Positions 1 through 6,937 of a stretch of 11,683 nt of DNA are shown piece by piece. The first letter of the stretch is position 1. Every line of letters begins with the position of its first letter. Under the pieces are notes generated by a model. That model ran no database searches and was not told where the DNA came from. It was given only the letters and a program-made list of their open reading frames with translations. The stretch is from Pseudomonadota bacterium (GTDB lineage: Bacteria; Pseudomonadota; Alphaproteobacteria; Sphingomonadales; Sphingomonadaceae): NCBI GenBank assembly GCA_023416515.1, contig JAEZHP010000057.1, forward strand, positions 1-11,683, written 5' to 3'. The translations under genes and the position numbers were made by a program.

Positions 1-2
1 CC

Positions 3-689
3 CTCGACCCCGCCCCGACCCGGGCAAGGGGGCCCGCTACCCGCGGCGCCTTCGCCGGCCAAAATGTCGTCGGCCATTCGACCCGCGGCAGCGAGGGCGA
101 AATCGCCGCCGACTTCGGCGACACCGACCAGGTCACCGCCTTGTGGTGGGAAGCGATGGGGCGGCTGAACGGACGCATCGACATTCTCGTCAACAATGCG
201 GGCATGTTCGAGGCGACTCCGATCGAGCAGGGAGACGAGGCCTGGCTTGAGGGCTGGGAGCGGACGATGCAGGTCAACCTGACCGCGTCGGCCGCGTTGT
301 GCAGGCTCGCAGTGCTCCACTTTCGCGAGAAGAGCGGCGGGCGGATCGTCAACGTGGCGAGCCGGGCCGCCTATCGAGGGGACAGCCCGCAGCATTGGCA
401 TTATGCCGCGTCCAAGGCCGGAATGGTCGCAATGACCAAGACGATCGCGCGCGGCTACGCGGCCGAGAAGGTGCTCGCCTTCGCGGTCTGCCCCGGCTTC
501 ACGATGACCGGAATGGCCGAGGACTATCTCGAGAGCCGCGGCGGCGCCAAGCTGCTCGCGGACATCCCGCTTGGCCGGGTGGCAATGCCGGACGAGGTCG
601 CCGAAACGGTGCGCTGGCTCGCAGTCGACGCCCCGCCCTCCGCCACGGGGAGCGTGATCGACGTCAACGGCGCGAGCTTCGTTCGCTGA
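3..689 (+). CDS. Short-chain dehydrogenase/reductase (SDR), 5'-truncated by window edge
   Basis: This is an NAD(P)H-dependent SDR oxidoreductase of the FabG-like classical type; its substrate is unknown. The open frame runs from base 3 without a stop. Visible are NNAG at about bases 192-203 (the structural motif after beta-4), the catalytic Ser of the NVAS segment (codon 360-362), and Tyr (402-404) and Lys (414-416) in HYAASK, followed by the CPGF turn that closes the cofactor pocket. The N-terminal Rossmann glycine motif (TGxxxGxG) is absent. NNAG lies at residue 64 of the visible frame, against about 86 in E. coli FabG, so some 20 residues should lie to the left. The TTG at 141 is too far downstream to be the true start. 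The stop TGA overlaps the prmA ATG by one base, so the two genes are probably co-transcribed. Family is certain; activity and the true 5' end are not. Confidence 0.88.
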   Translation, partial: LDPAPTRARGPATRGAFAGQNVVGHSTRGSEGEIAADFGDTDQVTALWWEAMGRLNGRIDILVNNAGMFEATPIEQGDEAWLEGWERTMQVNLTASAALCRLAVLHFREKSGGRIVNVASRAAYRGDSPQHWHYAASKAGMVAMTKTIARGYAAEKVLAFAVCPGFTMTGMAEDYLESRGGAKLLADIPLGRVAMPDEVAETVRWLAVDAPPSATGSVIDVNGASFVR

Positions 690-1582
690 TGACGTGGAAG
701 CTTACCCTTCCCTGCACCAAGGCCGAGGCCGAGCAGCTCGGAAGCGACATCAGCCCGCTCGCCTTGATGGACGAGCCGCCGACCCTGATGACCAGCGAGG
801 AGACCGAGGAGAGCTGGCGGCTCGACGCCTATTTCGAGGCGAAGCCGGGCAAGGCCGAGATCACCGCCCTGCAGGCGCTGGTGCCGAGCGCTGCGGGCGC
901 CAAGCCGTTCGTCGAGGAGATTGCCGACCAGGATTGGGTGACGTTGAGCCAGCAGGGGCTGGAGCCGATCCAGGCCAGCCGGTTCTTCGTCCACACCCCC
1001 GCCCATCGCGGCGAGGCGCCCGACGGCGCGGTGGCGATCGAGATCGACGCCGGCCGAGCCTTCGGAACCGGCCAGCACGAGACCACGACCGGCTGCCTGA
1101 TCGCTCTCGACCGGCTGAAGCGGCAGGGCTTCGTCGCGCGCAATCTCGTCGACGTTGGCACCGGCACAGGGCTTCTCGCCTTCGCCGGCCTGCAGCTGTG
1201 GCCGAGCGCCCGGGCGACCGCGTCGGACATCGATCCGGTCGCGGTCGAAGTCACGCGAGAGAATGCCGTGATCAACGCGGTTCGGCTCGGGCGGGTCGCG
1301 GGCGCGCTCGACACGGTGACCGCACCCGGGCTGGAGCATCCGCGGCTTAAGGCGCGGGCGCCCTACGACCTCATCATCGCCAACATTCTTGCGGGGCCGC
1401 TGGTCGGCCTCGCCCCGTCGCTGGCTAAGGCGCTGGCGCCCGGCGGGCGCATCATCCTCGCGGGTCTGCTCACCAGCCAGGCCGCTCGGGTCGAGGCCGC
1501 CTATCGGCGCGAGGGGCTCCGGATGCGCTTCACGATCACTCGGGGCGACTGGCCGACCCTGGTTCTTCGCCGACCGCGCTGA
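689..1582 (+). CDS. prmA: Ribosomal protein L11 methyltransferase PrmA
   Basis: PrmA is an S-adenosylmethionine-dependent cytoplasmic enzyme that trimethylates lysines and the N-terminus of ribosomal protein L11. The protein is 297 residues, normal for the family. The N-terminal substrate-recognition domain (about 1-100) is followed by the signature FGTGQHETT (125-133), SAM-binding motif I DVGTGTG (155-161), the acidic motif II SDID (179-182), NILAGPL (232-238) and the LAGLL strand (257-261). Motif I reads GTGTG where many homologues have GCGSG; the glycines are kept. The ATG at 689-691 shares its A with the upstream TGA stop (TGATG) and has no clear Shine-Dalgarno sequence, suggesting translational coupling to the SDR gene. 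The gene ends one base before the stop codon of a convergent gene. Confidence 0.96.
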   Translation: MTWKLTLPCTKAEAEQLGSDISPLALMDEPPTLMTSEETEESWRLDAYFEAKPGKAEITALQALVPSAAGAKPFVEEIADQDWVTLSQQGLEPIQASRFFVHTPAHRGEAPDGAVAIEIDAGRAFGTGQHETTTGCLIALDRLKRQGFVARNLVDVGTGTGLLAFAGLQLWPSARATASDIDPVAVEVTRENAVINAVRLGRVAGALDTVTAPGLEHPRLKARAPYDLIIANILAGPLVGLAPSLAKALAPGGRIILAGLLTSQAARVEAAYRREGLRMRFTITRGDWPTLVLRRPR

Positions 1583-1583
1583 G

Positions 1584-1919
1584 CTAGGGCGGCGACGGCT
1601 CGGTTTCGGGCGCAAGCGGCGCCGGGCCGATTCGCTGCTCGTTGACGAAGGTCGCCTCGCGGCAACCATTCACCTGGCGATCCACCGCGTAGAGCAGCCG
1701 CGCGGGTGGCTGCTGGTCGAGACGCGTTCCACGATATTCGCGATCCTCGCCGGCGACCTGAACGACGATCGGCGTGCAGCCGGCGCGGGGCTCGTCCAAC
1801 ATGTTGCGCGTGATCCGCTGCGGATCGGGAGATGCGGGCGGCGCCTCGGCCTGGGGATCCGGAGCCTGGGCAGCGCCGGCGAGCGGCAGAGCAAGCGCCG
1901 CCAAAAGGACGATCTTCAT
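1584..1919 (-). CDS. Small secreted/periplasmic hypothetical protein with two cysteines
   Basis: I do not recognise this 111-residue protein. Residues 1-18 form a typical Sec signal peptide: Met-Lys, a Leu/Ala-rich hydrophobic core, and a likely cleavage after AQA near residue 19. There is no lipobox cysteine. The mature part starts with a Pro/Ala/Glu-rich linker (20-35) and holds exactly two cysteines, C48 and C86, which could form one disulfide in the periplasm; the C-terminus is again Pro-rich. The start is well supported by an AAGGAGG Shine-Dalgarno seven bases upstream of the ATG. It lies 56 bases downstream of ligA on the same strand, so it may be the last gene of the bamD-recN-ligA transcript or have its own promoter. 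It converges on prmA with a single base between stop codons. Coding status is supported by the signal peptide plus ribosome-binding site; function is unknown. Confidence 0.8.
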   Translation of the reverse strand: MKIVLLAALALPLAGAAQAPDPQAEAPPASPDPQRITRNMLDEPRAGCTPIVVQVAGEDREYRGTRLDQQPPARLLYAVDRQVNGCREATFVNEQRIGPAPLAPETEPSPP

Positions 1920-1926
1920 CGAGGAG

Positions 1927-1933
1927 CCTCCTT
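1927..1933 (-). promoter_or_regulatory. Strong Shine-Dalgarno of the small secreted protein
   Basis: The minus strand reads AAGGAGG seven bases before the ATG at 1919. It is the best ribosome-binding site in the minus-strand cluster and fixes the start of the otherwise unrecognised gene. It also means this gene can be translated independently of ligA. Confidence 0.75.
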
Positions 1934-1975
1934 CGTTGCCGAGCAGGATAGCAGACTTTCCAAGATCATCACAAA

Positions 1976-4096
1976 CTAGGTTCGCGCAGCCTTCACGATC
2001 TCAAGCCACGCGGCCTCATCAATTACTTCGATGCCGAGGTCGGCGGCCTTCTTGAGCTTGGAGCCGGCGCCGGGGCCGGCGACGACGAGGTCGGTCTTGG
2101 CCGAGACCGAGCCCGCGACCTTGGCGCCCAGCGATTCCGCCTGGGCCTTGGCCTCGTCGCGTGACAATTGCTCGAGGCTTCCCGTGAACACGATGGTCTT
2201 GCCGGTGACGGGGGATTCCCGGACCTCGTGGACGACGTCCGCGATCTCGACCCCGGCAGACATGATGTCCGCGACGACCTCGCGATTGTGGGGCTCCTCG
2301 AAGAAGTCGAGGATCGCGTTGGCGACCTCAGGGCCGATATTCGGGGTCGCCACCGCCTCGACCACCGCCTTGTTGCGGCGCTGGAGAAACTTGCGCTCCT
2401 CCTCGCCGATCACCGGCTGCATCCCGGCGCGGATGGCGAGGGCGGCGTCGATCATGGCGCTGAACGAGTCCCAGCTCCGGTAGCGGCGCGCGAGGTCGCG
2501 GGCGGTGACCTCTCCGACGTGGCGGATCCCGAGCGCGTAGAGGAAGCGGTCGAGCGGCGGGTTCCGCTTGGAGTCGATGGCGGCGATGAGATTTTGGGCC
2601 GAGATCTCCGCCCAGCGTTCGCGGCTGAGCAGCTTTTCCCGGGTGAGCTTGAAGATGTCCGCCGGAGACTGGAGCAGGCCGTCGCGGAAGAAGCTCTCGA
2701 TATGGGTGATCCCGAGCCTTTCGATGTCGAGCGCGTGGCGGCTGACGAAATGGCGAAGGCGCTCGACGCGCTGGGCAGGGCAGATGAGGCCGCCGGTGCA
2801 GCGGACGTCGACCTCGCCTTCCTCGCGCACGGCTTCGGAGCCGCATTCGGGGCACTCGGTTGGGAAGACATAGGCCGGGCGGTCGGCTTCGGGCGTGCGG
2901 TTCTCCAGCACCTGCGGGATGACGTCGCCGGCGCGCTGAATGAGGACCCGGTCGCCGGGCCGGACTCCGAGCCGCTCGATCTCGTCCTTGTTGTGGAGGG
3001 TGGCGTTGGTGACGGTGACCCCGCCGACGCTGACCGGCTTCAACCGGGCGACGGGGGTGAGCTTGCCGGTTCGGCCGACCTGGATGTCGATTGCGACGAG
3101 CTCGGTCTCGGCCTTCTCGGCGGGGAATTTGTGGGCAATCGCCCAGCGCGGGGCGCGGGCGACGAAGCCGAGGCGCTGCTGCCAGTCGAGCCGGTCGACC
3201 TTGTAGACCACTCCGTCGATGTCGAAGGGGAGGTCCGCTCGCCTTGCCTCGATCGCGCGGTAGTGGCCGAGCAGGCCGTCGAGGTCGGCGAAGCGGCCGA
3301 TATCCTGAGCGATCGGAAGGCCCCAGCCGGCGATCGCCTCCATGACCCCGAGCTGGGTGTCCGCCGGAAGCGCCGACACCTCGCCCCAACCATGGGCGTA
3401 GAAACGCAGGGGCCGCGAGGCCGTGACCGCCGCATCCTTCTGGCGAAGAGAGCCCGCGGCGGCGTTGCGCGGGTTGGCGAACTGGCGGGCTTTCTCGGGA
3501 TCGTCCGCTTCGGCGAGGAGCCGCGCGTTCAATGCCGCGAAATCCGCCTTTGACATATAGACCTCGCCGCGCACCTCGAACACGTCGGGCGCGTCGCCGG
3601 CGAGGCGTTGAGGGATGTCGGGGATAGCCCGGACATTGTCCGTGACGACTTCGCCGGTGGTGCCGTCGCCGCGGGTGGCAGCGAGGACGAGCGCGCCCTT
3701 TTCGTAGCGAAGCGAGCAGGACAGGCCATCGATCTTGGGCTCGGCGGTGAGCGCGACATCGGCGCCCGCGGGCAGGTTGAGATAGCGCCTCACGCGATCG
3801 ACGAAATCGGCGACGTCCTCGTCCGCGAAAGCATTGTCGAGACTGAGCATCGGCAGCGCGTGGCGGACCTTGGACAGGTGAGCGGCGGGCGCGGCGCCGA
3901 CCTGGCGCGACGGCGAATCCTCGCGGACCAGATTCGGGTACTCGCGCTCCAGCTCGTTGTTGCGGCGGATCAGCGAGTCATATTCCGCATCGGAAATCTC
4001 CGGCGCGTCCTCGGAGTGATAGAGCCGGTTGTGGCGGGCGATCTCCTTGGCGAGGAATTCCAGTTCGGCGGCGGCTTGTTCTTCGGTCGTGGTCAC
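1976..4096 (-). CDS. ligA: NAD-dependent DNA ligase LigA
   Basis: LigA seals nicks in duplex DNA using NAD+ and is the essential replicative ligase of bacteria. The 706-residue protein shows the full domain order. The N-terminal Ia domain has the YH..D.P.ISDAEYD segment (about 26-40). The nucleotidyltransferase domain has the catalytic lysine in KIDG (about 121-124), TRGDG (about 141-145) and the DIDGVV motif (about 291-296). These are followed by the OB fold (about 330-400), a four-cysteine zinc finger (C-x2-C, then C-x5-C, about 414-438), helix-hairpin-helix repeats (LGIRHVGEVTA, about 521-531, and NIGPEVA, about 585-591) and a C-terminal BRCT domain (about 626-706, GKTIVFTGSLE). The start is GTG at 4096-4094, overlapping the recN stop by four bases (GTGA) with GGAGG four bases upstream, so translation is coupled to recN. 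Length and motifs are normal; no defect is seen. Confidence 0.98.
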   Translation of the reverse strand: MTTTEEQAAAELEFLAKEIARHNRLYHSEDAPEISDAEYDSLIRRNNELEREYPNLVREDSPSRQVGAAPAAHLSKVRHALPMLSLDNAFADEDVADFVDRVRRYLNLPAGADVALTAEPKIDGLSCSLRYEKGALVLAATRGDGTTGEVVTDNVRAIPDIPQRLAGDAPDVFEVRGEVYMSKADFAALNARLLAEADDPEKARQFANPRNAAAGSLRQKDAAVTASRPLRFYAHGWGEVSALPADTQLGVMEAIAGWGLPIAQDIGRFADLDGLLGHYRAIEARRADLPFDIDGVVYKVDRLDWQQRLGFVARAPRWAIAHKFPAEKAETELVAIDIQVGRTGKLTPVARLKPVSVGGVTVTNATLHNKDEIERLGVRPGDRVLIQRAGDVIPQVLENRTPEADRPAYVFPTECPECGSEAVREEGEVDVRCTGGLICPAQRVERLRHFVSRHALDIERLGITHIESFFRDGLLQSPADIFKLTREKLLSRERWAEISAQNLIAAIDSKRNPPLDRFLYALGIRHVGEVTARDLARRYRSWDSFSAMIDAALAIRAGMQPVIGEEERKFLQRRNKAVVEAVATPNIGPEVANAILDFFEEPHNREVVADIMSAGVEIADVVHEVRESPVTGKTIVFTGSLEQLSRDEAKAQAESLGAKVAGSVSAKTDLVVAGPGAGSKLKKAADLGIEVIDEAAWLEIVKAART

Positions 4097-5745
4097 GCTG
4101 CCTCCAGCAGCCTTCCCGCCTGGGCGCGGGCTTCGTCGGTGATTTCGGCGCCCGACAGCATCCGAGCGATCTCCTCGCGGCGGCGGGCGCTGTCGAGGGC
4201 GTGGACGCTGGTTCGGGTGACGGTGCCGTCGTGGCTCTTTTCGATGAGCAAATGGGCTCGGCCGCGGGCGGCGACCTGGGGCGAGTGGGTGACGACGAGC
4301 ACCTGGCTGTTCTCGGCGAGGCGGTGGAGGCGCTCGCCGATGGCGCTCGCGACCGCGCCGCCGACTCCGCGGTCGATCTCGTCGAAGATCATCGTCGTCG
4401 CTCCGCCCGATTCGGCGAGCGCGACCTTCAACGCGAGGATGAAGCGCGACAGCTCGCCGCCGCTGGCGATCTTGGACAAGGCGCCGAACGGAGCGCCGGG
4501 ATTGGTCGAGATTTCGAACTCAATACGGTCGCGGCCCGAGGCGCCGGGCTCGGCAGGGGCGAGGACGGTTCGGAAGCGAGCGGAATCGAGCTTCAGGGGC
4601 TTGAGCTCGCCGGCGACGGCGGAGTCGAGACGCTCGGCCGCGGCGCGGCGCGCGGCGCTCAGAGCCGCGGCGGCCTCGTCGTAAAGCTTGCGCTCGGAAG
4701 CGACGGCGCGCTCGAGCTCGTGAATGCGCTCGCCGCCGGCCTCGACGGCTTCCAGGCGCCCGCTCAACTCCGCGAGCAGAGCGGGAAGAGCGTCGGGCTC
4801 GACGCGGTGCTTGCGGGCCGCGGCGCGGATGTCGAACAGCCGCGCCTCGGCTTCCTCGAGCCGGGCGGGGTCGAAGGACAGGGCATCGCGCGCGCGCTCG
4901 AGCGAATCCTCCGCCTCGCTCGCCTCAATCACCGCTCGGTCGAGCGCTGCGAGCGCGGCGGCGAGATGGTCATGCTCGGGCGCCATCCGGTCGAGCCGGC
5001 GCGAAGCCTGGCGAAGCTGGGCGAGACCGCCCTCGGAGCCGCCGAGCAAGGCCTCGACCGCGGCAAGCTCCTCGCCGATCCGAGCCCCGGTCTGCATCGA
5101 GGCGCGAAGCTCCGCGAGGCGCGCATCCTCGCCTTCCTCGGGAGACAGTTGGCGAAGCTCGGCGACGGCATGTTCGAGCCATTCGCGGTCGCGCTCGGCC
5201 GCGTCGACGACCGCGAGCGCTTCCTCGAGCGCCGTCTGGGCCGCCCGAAGCCGGGCCCAGGCGCTGGCCGTCGCGGATGCGTCGATTCCTCCGAACGTGT
5301 CGAGCAGGGCGCGGTGGCCTCGGGAGTTGAGCAGGCCGCGGTCGTCGTGCTGGCCGTGGATCTCGACCAATGTGGGGCCGATCTCGCGAAGCAGGCCGGC
5401 GGACACCGGCTGGTCATTGACGAAGGCCCGGCTGCCGCCGTCGGCCTTGACCATTCGGCGAATCACGAGCGGCTCGCCCGGCTCTCCGGCGAGGCCATTC
5501 TCATCGAGAAGGGCATGGACCTGGTGATCGGGCGCCACTTCGAAGGTGACAGTCACCGCGGCCTGCGGCTGGCCGCTTCGTACCAGGCCGCTGTCGGCGC
5601 GTGCGCCGAGCGCGAGCCCCAATGCGTCGAGCAGGATCGACTTGCCCGCGCCCGTCTCTCCAGTGAGCACGCCGAGCCCTTCGCCGAACTCAAGGTCCAG
5701 AGTCTCGATCAGCACCACGTCGCGGATGGAAAGGGCGGTCAGCAT
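4093..5745 (-). CDS. recN: DNA repair protein RecN (SMC-like ATPase)
   Basis: RecN is a cytoplasmic SMC-family ATPase that acts early in recombinational repair of double-strand breaks. At 550 residues it matches the usual length (E. coli about 553). The N-terminal ATPase half carries Walker A GETGAGKS (29-36) and the VEIHGQHD segment (about 127-134). A long Ala/Glu/Arg-rich coiled-coil arm runs from about 160 to 370. The C-terminal half has the ABC signature SGGELSR (428-434), Walker B IFDE (453-456) followed by DRGVGG, and a VTHSPQVAA switch region. The ATG is preceded by GAGGG five bases upstream. It lies 42 bases downstream of bamD and overlaps ligA by four bases, so the three genes look like one transcript. 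No LexA-type operator was recognised upstream. Confidence 0.97.
   Translation of the reverse strand: MLTALSIRDVVLIETLDLEFGEGLGVLTGETGAGKSILLDALGLALGARADSGLVRSGQPQAAVTVTFEVAPDHQVHALLDENGLAGEPGEPLVIRRMVKADGGSRAFVNDQPVSAGLLREIGPTLVEIHGQHDDRGLLNSRGHRALLDTFGGIDASATASAWARLRAAQTALEEALAVVDAAERDREWLEHAVAELRQLSPEEGEDARLAELRASMQTGARIGEELAAVEALLGGSEGGLAQLRQASRRLDRMAPEHDHLAAALAALDRAVIEASEAEDSLERARDALSFDPARLEEAEARLFDIRAAARKHRVEPDALPALLAELSGRLEAVEAGGERIHELERAVASERKLYDEAAAALSAARRAAAERLDSAVAGELKPLKLDSARFRTVLAPAEPGASGRDRIEFEISTNPGAPFGALSKIASGGELSRFILALKVALAESGGATTMIFDEIDRGVGGAVASAIGERLHRLAENSQVLVVTHSPQVAARGRAHLLIEKSHDGTVTRTSVHALDSARRREEIARMLSGAEITDEARAQAGRLLEAA
4101..4105 (-). promoter_or_regulatory. Shine-Dalgarno deciding the ligA GTG start
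   Basis: The minus strand reads GGAGG four bases before GTG at 4096. It lies inside the last codons of recN and, together with the GTGA stop/start overlap, supports a GTG start for ligA and stop-to-start coupling. Confidence 0.6.
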
Positions 5746-5787
5746 CGCCGCCCTCTTAATTCAAGTCCGCCGCCGCGGGGAACCGCC

Positions 5788-6714
5788 TCAGTTGCCCGGA
5801 GTGGGAGTGGGAGTCGGCGCGGGGTCGGACGGGCTGCCAACCTGCGGAGTCGGCGCCGGGCCCTGCGGCTGCTGCGGCGGCTCGTTGGTGGTCGCCGCAG
5901 TCGGGGTCGGTACCGGCTCGGCGCGAAGCGGGCGCATGTTGGGATAGGCCTGCATGAGATTGTAGGCGCGGCGATACCAGACCGAGGACGGATAGTTGGC
6001 GCCGAGCACCGAGGCGGAGCGCTGCGCCTCGATCGGAATTCCGAGCGCGACATAGGATTCGGTGAGGCGCATCAGCGCTTCCGGAACGTGAGTCGTCGTC
6101 TGGTAATTGTCGATGACGTTGCGGAAGCGGTGGACCGAGGCGAGCCACTGGCGGCGGCGCTGGTAGAAGCGGCCGACCTCCATCTCCTTGCCCGCGAGGT
6201 GGTCGCGGACGAGGTCAACCTTCAGCCGGGCATCGTCGGCATAAGGCGAATTCGGGTAGCGGCGGATGAGCTCGCCGAACGAAGCGAGCGATTGCTGGGT
6301 GATGCCCTGGTCGCGGGTGACGTCGCTGATCTGCTCATATTGGCTGAGCGCGATCAGGTAGAGAGCGTAAGGCGCCGAGCGGTTGCCCGGGTGGATCGCG
6401 AGGAAGCGGCGCGAGGCGTCGATCGACTTCTGATAATCGCGCTGGGCGTAATAAGAGAAGGCGCTCATCAGCTGAGCGCGGCGCGCCCAGATCGAATAGG
6501 GATGCTGGCGCTCGACCTCGTCGAAGATCGCCGCGGCGGCCGCGTAGTCGCCACTCTGCATCCGGTCGTAACCCGCATTGTACAGCGTGTTGACGTCGCG
6601 CGCGACATAGCGGGTGTCGGACCGGGTGCTCCCGAAACCGCTGGCGCAGCCGGCGAGCGGGATGATTGCGGCGCCGAGCGCGAGGGCAAGCAGCGGACGA
6701 TTGTTCTTCAGCAT
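5788..6714 (-). CDS. bamD: Outer membrane assembly lipoprotein BamD
   Basis: BamD (ComL/YfiO) is an essential lipoprotein of the BAM complex that folds beta-barrel proteins into the outer membrane, acting on its periplasmic face. The 308-residue protein begins with a lipoprotein signal (residues 1-22) ending in the lipobox LAGC, with C23 as the lipidated cysteine. Tetratricopeptide-like helical pairs follow at about 40-250: YDRMQSGDYAAA, then HPYS.WA..A, then RRYPNSPYADDAR, all typical of BamD. The last 45 or so residues (from about 264) form a Pro/Thr/Ala-rich tail ending in PTPTPTPGN, longer than in E. coli BamD. The frame is open further upstream, but the ATG at 6714 is chosen because the signal peptide starts there and the extension would translate an intergenic repeat. 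First gene of the bamD-recN-ligA cluster; its promoter must lie in the divergent region 6715-6937. Confidence 0.95.
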   Translation of the reverse strand: MLKNNRPLLALALGAAIIPLAGCASGFGSTRSDTRYVARDVNTLYNAGYDRMQSGDYAAAAAIFDEVERQHPYSIWARRAQLMSAFSYYAQRDYQKSIDASRRFLAIHPGNRSAPYALYLIALSQYEQISDVTRDQGITQQSLASFGELIRRYPNSPYADDARLKVDLVRDHLAGKEMEVGRFYQRRRQWLASVHRFRNVIDNYQTTTHVPEALMRLTESYVALGIPIEAQRSASVLGANYPSSVWYRRAYNLMQAYPNMRPLRAEPVPTPTAATTNEPPQQPQGPAPTPQVGSPSDPAPTPTPTPGN

Positions 6715-6937
6715 GGCGGGCTTCTTAGCGGGTGCTTGGGGGGAGGCCAAGGCATGTCCTGAGCAAAGTCGAAGAGCTTGTCCTGAAGCCTGTCGAAGGG
6801 CGGCGCGATTGAAGCGGGCCGACGCGTGAACGGCAGGTGAATGATGGGGCCACGCAACCTTCCGATCATTTGGGCTTTTTGCCGCCTTCAGGCATTGTAA
6901 CGGGTGCGGTTCGTTTCGGACCGCCGAGCGAGGGGCG
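6715..6937. other. Divergent intergenic region between bamD and the Anbu operon
   Basis: These 223 bases separate two divergently transcribed units and must carry the promoter of each, but no convincing -35/-10 pair was recognised on either strand. The region holds the two-copy 24-base repeat at 6755-6802. A 19-codon frame starting at 6841 ends in TAA at 6898-6900 and looks like chance. An AGGGG at 6931-6935 precedes the ATG at 6938 by only two bases, closer than usual, so the ribosome-binding site of the ATP-grasp gene is poor. Confidence 0.7.
6755..6802. repeat. Two tandem copies of a 24-base interspersed repeat (TGTCCTGA...GTCGAAG)
   Basis: Two adjacent units, 6755-6778 and 6779-6802, share TGTCCTGA at the start and GTCGAAG at positions 14-20, and differ in the middle five bases and the end. 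The complementary strand carries the CTTCGAC and TCAGGACA words typical of a short repeat family scattered between genes in many GC-rich alphaproteobacteria. Read in one plus-strand frame it gives CPEQSRRACPE, a peptide often seen in spurious annotations. It is not part of either flanking gene. Its role is unknown; it could be a REP-like element affecting transcript ends, or an inert parasite. Confidence 0.75.

Noticed and set aside
524..1669. 381-codon minus-strand open frame opposite the SDR and prmA genes
   Set aside because: Antisense shadow of prmA, with Arg/Ser/Pro-rich translation and no domain.
2168..3553. 461-codon plus-strand open frame opposite ligA
   Set aside because: It lies wholly inside ligA, whose motifs are intact across this stretch, and its protein is compositionally biased with no family signature.
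4201..6762. 853-codon plus-strand open frame opposite recN and bamD
   Set aside because: It is an antisense shadow of two clearly recognised genes in GC-rich DNA. The translation is Arg/Gly/Asp-rich low-complexity text with no domain.
6614..6829. Small plus-strand frame giving ACPEQSRRACPE
   Set aside because: This peptide is the translation of an interspersed DNA repeat and the frame begins antisense to bamD; not a real gene.
6841..6900. 19-codon frame in the divergent intergenic region
   Set aside because: Its ribosome-binding site is badly spaced and the peptide has no recognisable character; such short frames are expected by chance.
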